Shown: in pieces, positions 8,216 to 15,752 of the stretch
How the letters are laid out: the number at the start of each line of letters is the position of its first letter
How positions within the stretch are numbered: position 1 is the first letter of the stretch
NCBI GenBank assembly: GCA_964608455.1
Contig: CAZSNM010000013.1
Location: 1-29,809 of the forward strand
Direction of reading: 5' to 3'
DNA from: DTDX01 sp964608455
GTDB lineage: Archaea; Thermoproteota; Bathyarchaeia; 40CM-2-53-6; DTDX01
DNA length: 29,809 nucleotides
Program-made: the position numbers and the translations under genes
The notes under the pieces: model-generated
Told to the model about the DNA's origin: nothing
The model's database searches: none
What the model saw: only the letters and a program-made list of their open reading frames with translations

Positions 8216-9517
8216 ATGTTAATTAAGGAAATTGAAGAATTAATTAAAGCAAAGAAAGAAGAAGAGTTTATTTATCCTCTTTACAATAGTTATTGTCTAA
8301 ATAAAATTCCAGAATTTATATTAAACCTTTTTAACATTGAAAAAAATGAGAATTTAATTTATAAATTTTTAAAAAATGAATTAGGCTTAGAAAATGTTAA
8401 AAAAATAGTTTTGCTTCTATTGGATGGTTTAAGCTATAATTACTTTATAAAAAAATGTGGAGAGCTTAATTTTTTTAATGCTATAGTTGAGAATGGTGTT
8501 TGCTTTCCTTTAACAACAGTTTTTCCTTCAACAACAACTTCTGCGCTTGCAACTATTGATACAGGTTTAACACCTCAAGAGCATGCACTATTAGAATGGT
8601 ACATGTATCTTAAGGAATTTGATGGTTTAATTGTTACAATGCATTTTACACCTTTTAACGAGAAATGCGAAGATAAACTGCTTGAAAAAGGAATTAAACC
8701 AACTGTTTTATTTAATGGTGAAACAATATATCAAAAATTGAAAAGAAAAGGAGTTAAATCTTTTTCTTTTATAAACTCTTCTTATGCTTCTAAAGCTTAT
8801 GCTAAATTAATGCGAAAAGGAAGCGAAATACTTCCTTTCATAAACTTTTCAGATTTAATTATAAACCTTAAAAAGCTTTTAGAATTAGAAAAAGGCTCAA
8901 GCTATTTTTATGCTTATTGGGATGCTTTAGATGCTATAGAACATCGATATGGATTAAATAATGAAGCTCAAAATTTAGAATTTAATACTTTAAACTTTTT
9001 ATTAAGTAAAGCCTTAAAAAACATTCAGGAAAAAACTGCTGAAGAAACATTGATTATTTTAACTTCAGATCATGGTCAAATAACAGTTAACCCCAAAGAA
9101 ACAATTTATTTAAATAAATTTAAAAGGCTTAAGGAAGGCTTTAGAAAAAGTGTTAAAGGAAAAATTATTTTGCCAAGCGGAAGCCCAAGAGACCTTTATA
9201 TTCATTTAAAACAAAATAAAATAAATGAAATTAAAAATTTTCTTTTGGATAAGCTTAAAAATAAAGCAAAAATAATTGATGTGAATGAAGCTGTTAAAAA
9301 GGGATTATTTGGTTTATTAAATAAAAAACCTAAAAGAAAATTTTATGAAAGAGCTGGCGACTTAATTATTCTTCCCTTAAATAATAATACGGTTTGGTAT
9401 AAGCATTTTAAAGGGGAAAAACTTCGTTATACAGGGCTTCATGGAGGATTAACCGAGGAGGAAATGATTATTCCATTTGCTGCTGCTAAACTTTCGCAAA
9501 TTCAAAAGGCATTTTAA
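8216..9517 (+). CDS. Alkaline-phosphatase-superfamily phosphodiesterase / nucleotide pyrophosphatase
   Basis: 433 residues. Metal- and nucleophile-site motifs of the type I phosphodiesterase/nucleotide pyrophosphatase group are visible: LLLLDGLSY (Asp70), FPSTTTSALATIDTG (103-117, nucleophilic Thr), WDALDAIEHRYG (about 236-247, Asp and His), LTSDHGQ (about 283-289) and GLHGGLTEEEMIIP near the C-terminus (metal-binding His). There is no signal peptide, so the enzyme is probably cytoplasmic. It hydrolyses a phosphodiester or phosphomonoester; the substrate cannot be told. GGGAG precedes ATG 8216. Pairing with an MgtE-like transporter may reflect metal dependence, but that is only context. Confidence 0.78.
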   Translation: MLIKEIEELIKAKKEEEFIYPLYNSYCLNKIPEFILNLFNIEKNENLIYKFLKNELGLENVKKIVLLLLDGLSYNYFIKKCGELNFFNAIVENGVCFPLTTVFPSTTTSALATIDTGLTPQEHALLEWYMYLKEFDGLIVTMHFTPFNEKCEDKLLEKGIKPTVLFNGETIYQKLKRKGVKSFSFINSSYASKAYAKLMRKGSEILPFINFSDLIINLKKLLELEKGSSYFYAYWDALDAIEHRYGLNNEAQNLEFNTLNFLLSKALKNIQEKTAEETLIILTSDHGQITVNPKETIYLNKFKRLKEGFRKSVKGKIILPSGSPRDLYIHLKQNKINEIKNFLLDKLKNKAKIIDVNEAVKKGLFGLLNKKPKRKFYERAGDLIILPLNNNTVWYKHFKGEKLRYTGLHGGLTEEEMIIPFAAAKLSQIQKAF

Positions 9518-9566
9518 GTGTTGTATGCAATAAAATTTACCTTTAGTTATTTTAAAAATTCATTAT

Positions 9567-10052
9567 TCATTTATATTTTATGGCAAGTTTTGAAATGGCT
9601 TTAAGTAAAAAATACCCTATAAGATTTATTGCGATTAAGCTTCCTGCTAAAATGCTTAATAAAGAAGCATATAATGGAACATTAAATATAAAGCTTAAAT
9701 AAAAGCCTACAATGCTTGTAATTATTAATGTTTCTATAATTGAGGCTAGCAACCAGCTTCCTTTAAATTTTAATTTCCCAATTTTCCATGCAATAAATGA
9801 AGCTATAAAATTGGCGAGGCTTCCACCAACAATATCTATTATCCCTAATCCACCGAAAAAATTTGCTATTAAACAACCTATGGTTAAACCTATGATTGCT
9901 GACCAACCAAAAATAATTGATAGGGGAAGAAGAGCATCTGCAACTCTAACTTGAAACAATTGAAAGCTTATTGAAGATAAAGCAACTACCCCTATAGCAT
10001 ATACAGCTGCAAAAACAGCTGTTAAAGAAATATTAAATGTTTTGCTTTTCAA
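9567..10052 (-). CDS. queT: QueT-family transporter (ECF S component for a queuosine/archaeosine precursor)
   Basis: 161 residues with five or six membrane helices. The segment FQVRVADALLPLSIIFGWSA, followed by IGLTIGCLIANFFGGLG, is the signature of the QueT family (PF06177). In bacteria QueT is assigned to uptake of preQ1/preQ0-type deazaguanines. In archaea the relevant product is archaeosine, made from preQ0, so preQ0 or a related base is the likely cargo. The start is TTG 10052, fixed by a perfect GGAGGA Shine-Dalgarno 5 bases upstream; there is no in-frame ATG near it. No ECF ATPase or T component is in this window, so it would share an energising module encoded elsewhere. It follows an ECF S gene on the same strand, separated by an unusual GC-rich leader. 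Confidence 0.85.
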   Translation of the reverse strand: MKSKTFNISLTAVFAAVYAIGVVALSSISFQLFQVRVADALLPLSIIFGWSAIIGLTIGCLIANFFGGLGIIDIVGGSLANFIASFIAWKIGKLKFKGSWLLASIIETLIITSIVGFYLSFIFNVPLYASLLSILAGSLIAINLIGYFLLKAISKLAIKYK

Positions 10053-10125
10053 ATTTTTCCTCCTTCACCCGGGGTTTATATAGCGGAACGGGGGGAGGAC
10101 CCCTCACCCGCTGAAAACATTAAGA
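10053..10125 (-). promoter_or_regulatory. GC-rich structured leader of queT, candidate deazaguanine riboswitch
   Basis: The 73 nt between the upstream stop codon and the queT start are far richer in G+C than anything nearby. On the minus strand AGCGG (10112-10108) can pair with CCGCU (10086-10082), enclosing a GGGG/CCCC hairpin. Alternatively GGGG (10103-10100) can pair with CCCC (10074-10071) while UCCUCC (10099-10094) pairs perfectly with the Shine-Dalgarno GGAGGA (10063-10058), which makes an H-type pseudoknot. CGGGUGA occurs twice (10110-10104 and 10071-10065). A TATA-like AAATATATTAG at 10140-10130 would start transcription close to the first stem. It does not match the preQ1-I, -II or -III consensus as I know them. 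Ligand and function are inference. Confidence 0.55.
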
Positions 10126-10758
10126 CTAACTAATATATTTAAACCTTTTTAAAACAATTAAGCCTATTATTAAGGATATATATAAATCAATTAAGCTTTG
10201 AAGAGTGTTCCAAAAGGTTATTTCAACAAAATAAGCTGTAAACCATGTTAAACCTAGAAAATGACTTATAAAACTTTGAAATCTAGGATTTGTAAAAAAC
10301 TCTAAAACCTGCTTTGAGCTCATTCCAAAAAATACGGGTATAGCAAAGTATAGATTAAGAAAAACTGTAGCTAAATCACGAATTAAAGTAGCTGTTAAGC
10401 TTGCTAAAATAAATAAGCGTTTATTTTTAAGCAGATTAATTGAATTTTTAGTTTTTAAAGTAAATAAAGCTGGGATAGCAACCATCCATATGCTTGCTGA
10501 AATCTTCATTAATGCACCAACCCAGCCTCCTGCAAAAGGCCCTAAAAAACCTATAAGTGGAGCGCTTATAGCCATGCAAAGTAAACTAGCTTTAAAACCG
10601 AAAAACATCCAACAAATAATCCATGGAACAGCTGTAAAATCAAGCCTCATAAACCAAGGCGTTAAAAATATTGGTGGAAAAACTTGAAAAAGAACAGATA
10701 TGGGCGCTAATGCAGCTGCCCCAGTTAATTTTAGCATTGATTTACGTGAATTCGCCAT
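10126..10758 (-). CDS. ECF transporter S component (substrate unknown)
   Basis: 210 residues, about six hydrophobic helices, starting at ATG 10758. The N-terminal AAALAPISVLFQVFPP, then RLDFTAVPWIICWMFFGFKA and ISAPLIGFLGPFAGGWVGAL resemble substrate-binding S components of energy-coupling-factor vitamin transporters. The pattern (basic/Asp segment, then a pore helix with G-P-x-G) is closest in feel to RibU-like proteins, but I would not assign a substrate. It lies just upstream of queT on the same strand and may be cotranscribed with it. Its promoter has a TTTATATA box with a striking inverted-repeat array directly upstream. Confidence 0.68.
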   Translation of the reverse strand: MANSRKSMLKLTGAAALAPISVLFQVFPPIFLTPWFMRLDFTAVPWIICWMFFGFKASLLCMAISAPLIGFLGPFAGGWVGALMKISASIWMVAIPALFTLKTKNSINLLKNKRLFILASLTATLIRDLATVFLNLYFAIPVFFGMSSKQVLEFFTNPRFQSFISHFLGLTWFTAYFVEITFWNTLQSLIDLYISLIIGLIVLKRFKYIS

Positions 10759-10818
10759 ATTTCATCGCCTAACTTTACTATTTAATGAAGATGCAACTTC
10801 ATAATTACATAGCTAGCT

Positions 10819-10857
10819 TATATATAAATATTTTTGAGTAAAAACTCAAATTTGAGT
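10819..10857 (-). promoter_or_regulatory. Promoter with three-half-site operator for the ECF S gene
   Basis: A TATA box (TTTATATA on the minus strand) lies at 10819-10826. Immediately upstream are three copies of the heptamer TTTGAGT in alternating orientation: 10833-10839, 10844-10850 (inverted) and 10851-10857. The last two form a perfect 14-nt palindrome. An array touching the TFB-recognition position is typical of archaeal regulators that either recruit or block the basal factors. Confidence 0.55.
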
Positions 10858-10916
10858 AATTAAATCCATTTAGAATAAGCTATCGCTTTAGAAAATTCTA
10901 AAAATTAATCATTATA

Positions 10917-11341
10917 TTATGGGCAAAGTATCATTTTATGTAATGGTGTACCCCATAATTTTTCATAAAGTTTTGTATCAATTGTTATGAAGTTTATATC
11001 TAGTTTTTCCGCTAAAGCCAAATATGATAACTCATAAATTGTTAAAGCATATTTAATTGAAAATTCAATTGATTTTTCCTTTACTTCCTTATAGTAATGC
11101 AGAAAACAAAGGTTATCTAAAAACTTCCATACTCCTTTAAGCGTTCTTTTTAATTCTGTTTCGCTTAATTCTTTTAAAAAATAGAATTTTTCCATAAAGC
11201 ATTTGTAACCTCATAAAGTGTTAAATCAAGTATGTGAAGTTTATTATATTTTCTAATTGTTTCTTTTATCCATCCACTATGTTCTTCTGGTGTATAAAGC
11301 GCAACTATCGCTGAAGAATCAAGAACAGCTTCAATAGGCAT
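10917..11341 (-). pseudogene. vapC: VapC-type PIN-domain toxin, frameshifted
   Basis: From ATG 11341 the frame reads MPIEAVLDSSAIVALYTPEE and later DLTLYEVTNALWK, then stops (TAA) after KNSIF. One register over, the sense resumes as KFYFLKELSETELKRTLKG and runs to YELSYLALAEKLDINFITID and TKLYEKLWGTPL, ending at 10917. Together these give the PIN acidic residues: Asp in LDSS, Glu in YEVTNAL, and the two Asp of the C-terminal part. Adding one A to the AAAAA run near 11193-11197 restores one frame of about 140 residues, the normal VapC length. So the RNase toxin is split by a 1-nt deletion. Its start overlaps the vapB stop by 11 nt. Confidence 0.75.
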
Positions 11342-11558
11342 GTTTTCTATCCTCGCGTATAAGCTCAGCTGCAGAAGTTGTTTTTCTTTTTGTTATTGAT
11401 GTTCTAATTTCATCAGCTTCCTTTAAAACTCTATTTCTTAATTCCTCATTAACAAGCTCTTCAAGAAACTTTTTTACTTTATTATACCATTCTATATCGA
11501 GTTCATCAAGAAGTTTTTTAAGTTCTTTAGGAATTCTAATGCTGATCGTAACGCTCAT
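11331..11558 (-). CDS. vapB: VapB-like ribbon-helix-helix antitoxin
   Basis: About 75 residues from ATG 11558 (an ATG at 11564 adds two residues). The N-terminal SVTISIRIPKELKKLLDEL is an RHH beta strand plus first helix, the DNA-binding and dimerisation part. A charged helix follows, and the C-terminal tail TTSAAELIREDRKHAY is typical of the toxin-binding segment. It precedes and overlaps the PIN-domain gene, the standard vapBC order. The antitoxin frame is intact while the toxin frame is broken. It probably represses its own operon. Confidence 0.75.
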   Translation of the reverse strand: MSVTISIRIPKELKKLLDELDIEWYNKVKKFLEELVNEELRNRVLKEADEIRTSITKRKTTSAAELIREDRKHAY

Positions 11559-11690
11559 AAACATTCACTATTTACTAATTTTGTATACAATTAATATAAA
11601 CATTTTAAATAAACATAAATTATCTTATCTTCATTAATTTCCTAATTAAACACTTAAGAAGGCAAATGAAGAAATATGATTTAGGGAATA

Positions 11691-12353
11691 ATGTTGAACC
11701 TTAAAAGATTTGAGTTAATTAAAAATCAAATTTATGAAGCTGTTATTTCAGTTTATAATGAAGATAAGGAGCCTACAGCAGCACCTATGGGTGTCACAAT
11801 AATTAATAAATCAACTTTTTTTATAAAACCTTTTAAACAAACTTCTTTGCTTAAACATTTAACATATTCGAAATGCGGCGTTGCTAACTTCACTTTAAAC
11901 CCATTAATATTTTATTTAACAGCTTTTAAAGAGAAAAACCCTCAAAGAAAGCTTCCCTTAAACCTTTTTAAACCAGCAAACCATGTGAATGCTCCAAAAC
12001 TTAAAAATTCAATTCTTTATATGGAATTTACTGTAAATAAGATTTTAAATGAATCAATAGATAGAGCTAAGATTGAATGCAATATAACAAGGATTGAAGA
12101 GGGAAATGAAAAAATTCAACCCTATTGTCGAGGATTATTCGCGGTTTTAGAATGCATAATTCACGCTACTAGAGTAAAAAAATATTTTCTTGAAAAAAAC
12201 TTTAATGAAGCTGAAAAATTAATGCAATTAATCTTTTATTATAGGGATCTTATTGATAGAGTAGCTCCTGAAACAGATTATGCTAAGCTTGTTAAAACTA
12301 TTATTAAGGATTGCGAAGAATGGAGGAGTAAAGCAAGTGAAGGTTTATGTTAA
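11691..12353 (+). CDS. DUF447-family protein of the H4MPT gene set
   Basis: 220 residues with the DUF447 pattern: KNQIYEAVISVYNEDKEPTA near the N-terminus, then APMGVTIINKSTFFIKPFKQ and a central CGVANFTLNPLIFYLTAF. The N-terminal half looks like an FMN-binding split-barrel fold; residues after about 130 form a helical domain. DUF447 proteins recur beside H4MPT biosynthesis genes in methanogens and methylotrophs, but I know of no assigned reaction. The start is ATG 11691 with GGGA just upstream. The next gene, mptG, begins within its last 17 bases, so the two are translationally coupled in one operon. Confidence 0.78.
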   Translation: MLNLKRFELIKNQIYEAVISVYNEDKEPTAAPMGVTIINKSTFFIKPFKQTSLLKHLTYSKCGVANFTLNPLIFYLTAFKEKNPQRKLPLNLFKPANHVNAPKLKNSILYMEFTVNKILNESIDRAKIECNITRIEEGNEKIQPYCRGLFAVLECIIHATRVKKYFLEKNFNEAEKLMQLIFYYRDLIDRVAPETDYAKLVKTIIKDCEEWRSKASEGLC

Positions 12354-13320
12354 ATCGCCTTCAAGACTTCATTTTACGCTTATAGATCTTAACGGTGAAT
12401 TGGGAAGAATTGATGGAGGCGTAGGTGTAGCTTTAAACTATCCAAATGTAATTTTAGAAGCTTCTAAAAGTGAATCAATTGTTATTGAAGGATTAATGAT
12501 TAATAAAGTAAAGCGTTTAGCTGAAAAATTTATTAAAGCTATGGATATTAAGGAGGCTTTTAAAATTAACGTTAAAAAAGTTATTCCAAATCATGTAGGT
12601 TTAGGTTCTTCAACTCAACTTTCACTTTCAATAGCTTCAGCTTTAGCTAAACTATTTAACATTAAAGCAGATGTTAAATATTTAGCTGAAGTTATGGGTA
12701 GAGGTGGAACATCAGGAATAGGTATAGCAGCTTTTCAATATGGAGGCTTTATAGTTGATGGAGGACATCCATTTAAAAAAAGAGGAGGAAAAAAAGCTTT
12801 TTTACCATCTAGAGCAGCTAAAGCTAAACCACCACCAATAATAATTAGATGTGATTTTCCTTTAGAATGGGGTTTTGTAATTGCTATTCCAAATCTTCCT
12901 AAAGGGCTTTATGGAAAAAAAGAAGTTGAAGCTTTTAAGGCTATATGTCCAACACCAAGCAGCGAAGCTGAAAAAATAAGCCGTTTAATTCTTATGAAGA
13001 TGCTTCCAGCCCTAAAAGAACTAAATATTAAAGAGTTTGGTGAAGCCTTAACTGAACTTCAAAATATAAGTCCCACAAAAAAAAGTTTAATGCATCCAAT
13101 AGTTAAAAAATGCATTGAAAAAATGCTTGATAATGGTGCATATGGCGCTGGGCAAAGCTCATGGGGACCATCCGTTTATGGTTTAGTTAAAGGGAAAAAT
13201 AAAGCTGAAAAATTAATTAAATCAATTAAAAGCTTTATTAAAGATGAAGAAAATATTGATGGAGAAGTGTTTTATTCAAATGTTAATAACAAAGGGGCAA
13301 TCATAAAAATTTTAGGGTGA
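12337..13320 (+). CDS. mptG: Beta-ribofuranosylaminobenzene 5'-phosphate synthase
   Basis: GHMP-kinase-fold enzyme that condenses 4-hydroxybenzoate or 4-aminobenzoate with PRPP, losing CO2 and PPi, the committed step to the arene-ribose part of tetrahydromethanopterin. Residues: VKSPSRLHFTLIDLNGELGR then IDGGVGVAL at the N-terminus, the GHMP motif PNHVGLGSSTQLSLSIASAL, and SGIGIAAFQYGGFIVDGGHP. The C-terminal GAYGAGQSSWGPSVYGLV is also conserved. I place the start at GTG 12337, because GGAGG sits about 10 bases upstream and the protein then begins at the conserved VKVYVKSPSRLHF; an ATG at 12280 would add 19 residues not expected in the family. 327 residues. Its stop overlaps the next start by 3 nt. 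Confidence 0.9.
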   Translation: MKVYVKSPSRLHFTLIDLNGELGRIDGGVGVALNYPNVILEASKSESIVIEGLMINKVKRLAEKFIKAMDIKEAFKINVKKVIPNHVGLGSSTQLSLSIASALAKLFNIKADVKYLAEVMGRGGTSGIGIAAFQYGGFIVDGGHPFKKRGGKKAFLPSRAAKAKPPPIIIRCDFPLEWGFVIAIPNLPKGLYGKKEVEAFKAICPTPSSEAEKISRLILMKMLPALKELNIKEFGEALTELQNISPTKKSLMHPIVKKCIEKMLDNGAYGAGQSSWGPSVYGLVKGKNKAEKLIKSIKSFIKDEENIDGEVFYSNVNNKGAIIKILG

Positions 13321-14891
13321 AAAATTTAACATTGAATGTTTTAATTGTTACAGGTAGATTAGCTAAACAGGAAGTTGAAAAATATGCTGCTGAAAGCGGT
13401 GTAAACCATCAAGTTTTAACGCTTCCAATAGATGTAGCAGCACTTATCCCATTAAAATTTATAGTAAAAGCATTGAAAAATTATGATCTTTCAAAAATAG
13501 ATGTTATTCTTGTTCCAGGGTTAATTCAAGGAGATACATCTATAATTTCTAATACTCTTAAAGTTAAAGCTTTTAAAGGACCAAAGCATGCGGCAGATTT
13601 ACCTATAGTCTTAAAGTTTCTTAACGAGAAAAAAATTGTTTTATCAACGGTTAAACCTGCATGCGATTTTATTAAAGATCAAATTAAAAAGGAAGCTTTA
13701 AAAAAACTAACTGTTATTTATAAAAGATTTCAAAAAACAATTGATTTAAAAAACGCTATTCCTATAGGAAAGGGAAAAAGCAGAATATTAATTTCTAGAA
13801 AGCTTCCACCTAAAATTTTAGCTGAAATTGTTGATGCCTCAATTTTAAATGAAAAAGAAGTTAAAGAAAAAGCTATTTACTATGCTAATTCAGGTGCAGA
13901 CATTATAGATGTTGGGATGGTTGCTGGAGGAGGAAACCCTAAAAAAGCTGAAAAATTAATTAAATTGATAAAGAAAACGGTAAATAAACCTGTTAGCATT
14001 GATACAGGTGATTTAGAGGAAATTGAAGCGGCTGTTAAAGCTGGTGTAGATTTAATTTTAAGCTTAAATGGTGAAACATTAAAAGATGCTAAATTTGCAT
14101 GTAACACCCCAATAGTTGTTACTCCAACTTTAAAAAATAATTGTTTTCCAGAAACTGTTGAAGAAAAAATTAAAGCTTTAGAAGGGAATATTCAACTTGC
14201 AAGAGAGCTTGGTTTTAAATGGATTATAGCTGATCCTGTTTTAAAACCAATTTTAACTCCAAGCTTAATTGATTCCCTAGTTGCTTACTGGAATTTTATA
14301 AAAAGAAATCCTGAAACGCCTATCCTTTTTGGAGCTGGAAACGTAACTGAATTGATGGATGCCGATTCCCATAGCCTTAATTTGCTTTTAGCTGGTTTAG
14401 CTTTTGAGCTTGAAGCAAGCATAATATTAACTACAGAGGCGAGCAATAAAACTAAAGGTTGCGTGGAAGAGCTTTCTACGGCTGTAAGAATGATGCTTTT
14501 AGCTAGAGATAGAGGGGGACCACCTAAAGATTTAGGAATAGACCTTTTAATTCTTAAGGAAAAAACTGCTAAGGATGAATTGAAACCTAAAGGTATTAAA
14601 GCAATTCATGTTAAAAGAAAGCATAAATTTATATATGATCCTAAAGGATGCTTTAAAATATTTATAGATAGAAAATCAAAAGAGCTTGTGCTAGTTCATT
14701 ATGATTATAAAAATGGTAAACCTAATTTTGCCTTTAAAGATAAAGATCCAATAAATCTTTGCAGAGAAGCGATAAATAAAGGTTTAATTTCTAGATTGGA
14801 TCATGCAGCCTATTTAGGAATTGAACTTATGAAGGCTCAAATAGCGTTAAAAACAGGTAAAAGCTATATTCAAGATTCACCTTTATTTTAA
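13317..14891 (+). CDS. Dihydropteroate-synthase-like protein (TIGR00284 type)
   Basis: 524 residues beginning at GTG 13317, which overlaps the mptG stop. Residues 1 to about 145 form the N-terminal domain seen in this family (DUF6513-like: LNVLIVTGRLAKQEVEKYAA, VILVPGLIQGDTS). Residues about 160-410 form the pterin-binding TIM barrel: SGADIIDVGMVAGGGNPKKA, PVSIDTGDLEEIEAAVKAGV, LILSLNGET, WIIADPVL and FGAGNVTELMDADSH. It is much longer than bacterial FolP. Homologs in methanogens and H4MPT-using methylotrophs are linked to H4MPT biosynthesis, plausibly the joining of the pterin with the arene-ribose product made by the upstream enzyme. The exact step is not proven for this family member. Confidence 0.85.
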   Translation: MKNLTLNVLIVTGRLAKQEVEKYAAESGVNHQVLTLPIDVAALIPLKFIVKALKNYDLSKIDVILVPGLIQGDTSIISNTLKVKAFKGPKHAADLPIVLKFLNEKKIVLSTVKPACDFIKDQIKKEALKKLTVIYKRFQKTIDLKNAIPIGKGKSRILISRKLPPKILAEIVDASILNEKEVKEKAIYYANSGADIIDVGMVAGGGNPKKAEKLIKLIKKTVNKPVSIDTGDLEEIEAAVKAGVDLILSLNGETLKDAKFACNTPIVVTPTLKNNCFPETVEEKIKALEGNIQLARELGFKWIIADPVLKPILTPSLIDSLVAYWNFIKRNPETPILFGAGNVTELMDADSHSLNLLLAGLAFELEASIILTTEASNKTKGCVEELSTAVRMMLLARDRGGPPKDLGIDLLILKEKTAKDELKPKGIKAIHVKRKHKFIYDPKGCFKIFIDRKSKELVLVHYDYKNGKPNFAFKDKDPINLCREAINKGLISRLDHAAYLGIELMKAQIALKTGKSYIQDSPLF

Positions 14892-14923
14892 GACTTTTAA
14901 ACTTATAAAATCATTACCGTAAA

Positions 14924-14933
14924 CTTTAAATAC
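14924..14933 (+). promoter_or_regulatory. TATA box of the ECF S gene at 15 kb
   Basis: ACTTTAAATACAGG contains the same CTTTAAATAC core seen upstream of the surface-protein gene. It lies about 50 bp before GTG 14973 and 70 bp before ATG 14994, so this gene has its own promoter downstream of the H4MPT operon. Confidence 0.4.
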
Positions 14934-14972
14934 AGGTATGGATCAAAATTGAATTGTAATATTTTACATTAA

Positions 14973-15728
14973 GTGGTAAAATTGAACAATACGATGAATA
15001 AAACAAAAATTTTAATGCTTATAGCTGTTTTTTCAGCTTTATATTTTGTTTTAAGAATGATTCCAACATTTCCCATGATAGGTGTTTCAGGAGGCTACTT
15101 TGCTTTAGCTGATGTTTTAGCCTCTTTATATGGTTTAATTTTAGGTCCATTTATAGGTTGCCTCAGCATTATAATTGGAACATTTTTAGCTATAGCAGCC
15201 GGTAAACCAATAATTTTTATGGGATTTGATTTTCTTCCAGCATTAATAAATGCATTAATAGTTGGTTTAATAATTAAAAAGCGGACGGCTTTACCTATAA
15301 GTTTAAACGCTTTGCTTTTTGCTTTATTTCTTCTTCATCCATATACAGCCATAACAGTTCCAATTAAATTTTTCAATTTTGAAGCTCAATTTTTCTTTCC
15401 ATGGCTTCATTTAATAGCCTTCATAATTCTTATTTTTCAATTTAAATTAAAAGTTGCCGATTGGTTAAATAAAAGTTTGAAAGCTAAAGTTGCAGCTGTC
15501 TCAATGTTAACTTTAATAGGAACGATGGCTCAGCATTTAACTGGGGGATTGCTTTGGGAAACAATTTATGGTAGTTTTATGGGTAAGGCTCCTGAAGTTT
15601 TTAAATCAGTTTTATGGCCTGCTGTATTTTGGGTTTATCCTTTTGAAAGAATTTTCATAGTAATTATAGCTACTATAATTGGTGTTCCATTGTTAAGAGT
15701 GAAAAAAGAATTGATAAATAGTGTTTAA
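14973..15728 (+). CDS. ECF transporter S component next to the H4MPT genes
   Basis: About 244-251 residues, six or more membrane helices. The stretch LIAVFSALYFVLRMIPTFPM followed by GGYFALADVLASLYGLILGP and FIGCLSIIIGTFLAIAAG is the classical N-terminal half of an S component. GTG 14973 gives 251 residues; ATG 14994 (MNKTKILMLIAVFSALYF) is the more typical beginning. The substrate is not recognisable. Position between the H4MPT operon and the methanofuran genes suggests a pterin, aromatic acid or other coenzyme precursor, but that is inference only. Its stop codon lies inside a 26-nt palindrome shared with the convergent MNT gene. Confidence 0.68.
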   Translation: MVKLNNTMNKTKILMLIAVFSALYFVLRMIPTFPMIGVSGGYFALADVLASLYGLILGPFIGCLSIIIGTFLAIAAGKPIIFMGFDFLPALINALIVGLIIKKRTALPISLNALLFALFLLHPYTAITVPIKFFNFEAQFFFPWLHLIAFIILIFQFKLKVADWLNKSLKAKVAAVSMLTLIGTMAQHLTGGLLWETIYGSFMGKAPEVFKSVLWPAVFWVYPFERIFIVIIATIIGVPLLRVKKELINSV

Positions 15729-15752
15729 ATAAATTTTTCGAAAAATTTATTT
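15727..15752. terminator. Bidirectional palindrome spanning two convergent stop codons
   Basis: A perfect 26-nt palindrome with 13-nt halves centred on TTCGAA at 15739/15740. It includes bases of the TAA of the ECF S gene (15726-15728) and all of the TAA of the minus-strand MNT gene (15747-15749). The T-rich arms would give U-runs on both strands, fitting a shared terminator or an mRNA 3'-end hairpin for both transcripts. Confidence 0.55.

Noticed and set aside
10053..10125. The GC-rich leader as a C/D box or H/ACA small RNA gene.
   Set aside because: No RUGAUGA C box or ACA box at suitable spacing is present on either strand, while pairing with the queT Shine-Dalgarno is exact.
12280..12336. 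An upstream ATG at 12280 as the start of mptG.
   Set aside because: The extra 19 residues come from DUF447 coding sequence in another frame; GTG 12337 has a GGAGG at good distance and begins at the conserved family N-terminus.
13880..14107. Minus-strand frame inside the DHPS-like gene.
   Set aside because: It is antisense to the conserved TIM-barrel coding region and resembles no protein; the same applies to 19119-19337, 25495-25713 and 27335-27724.
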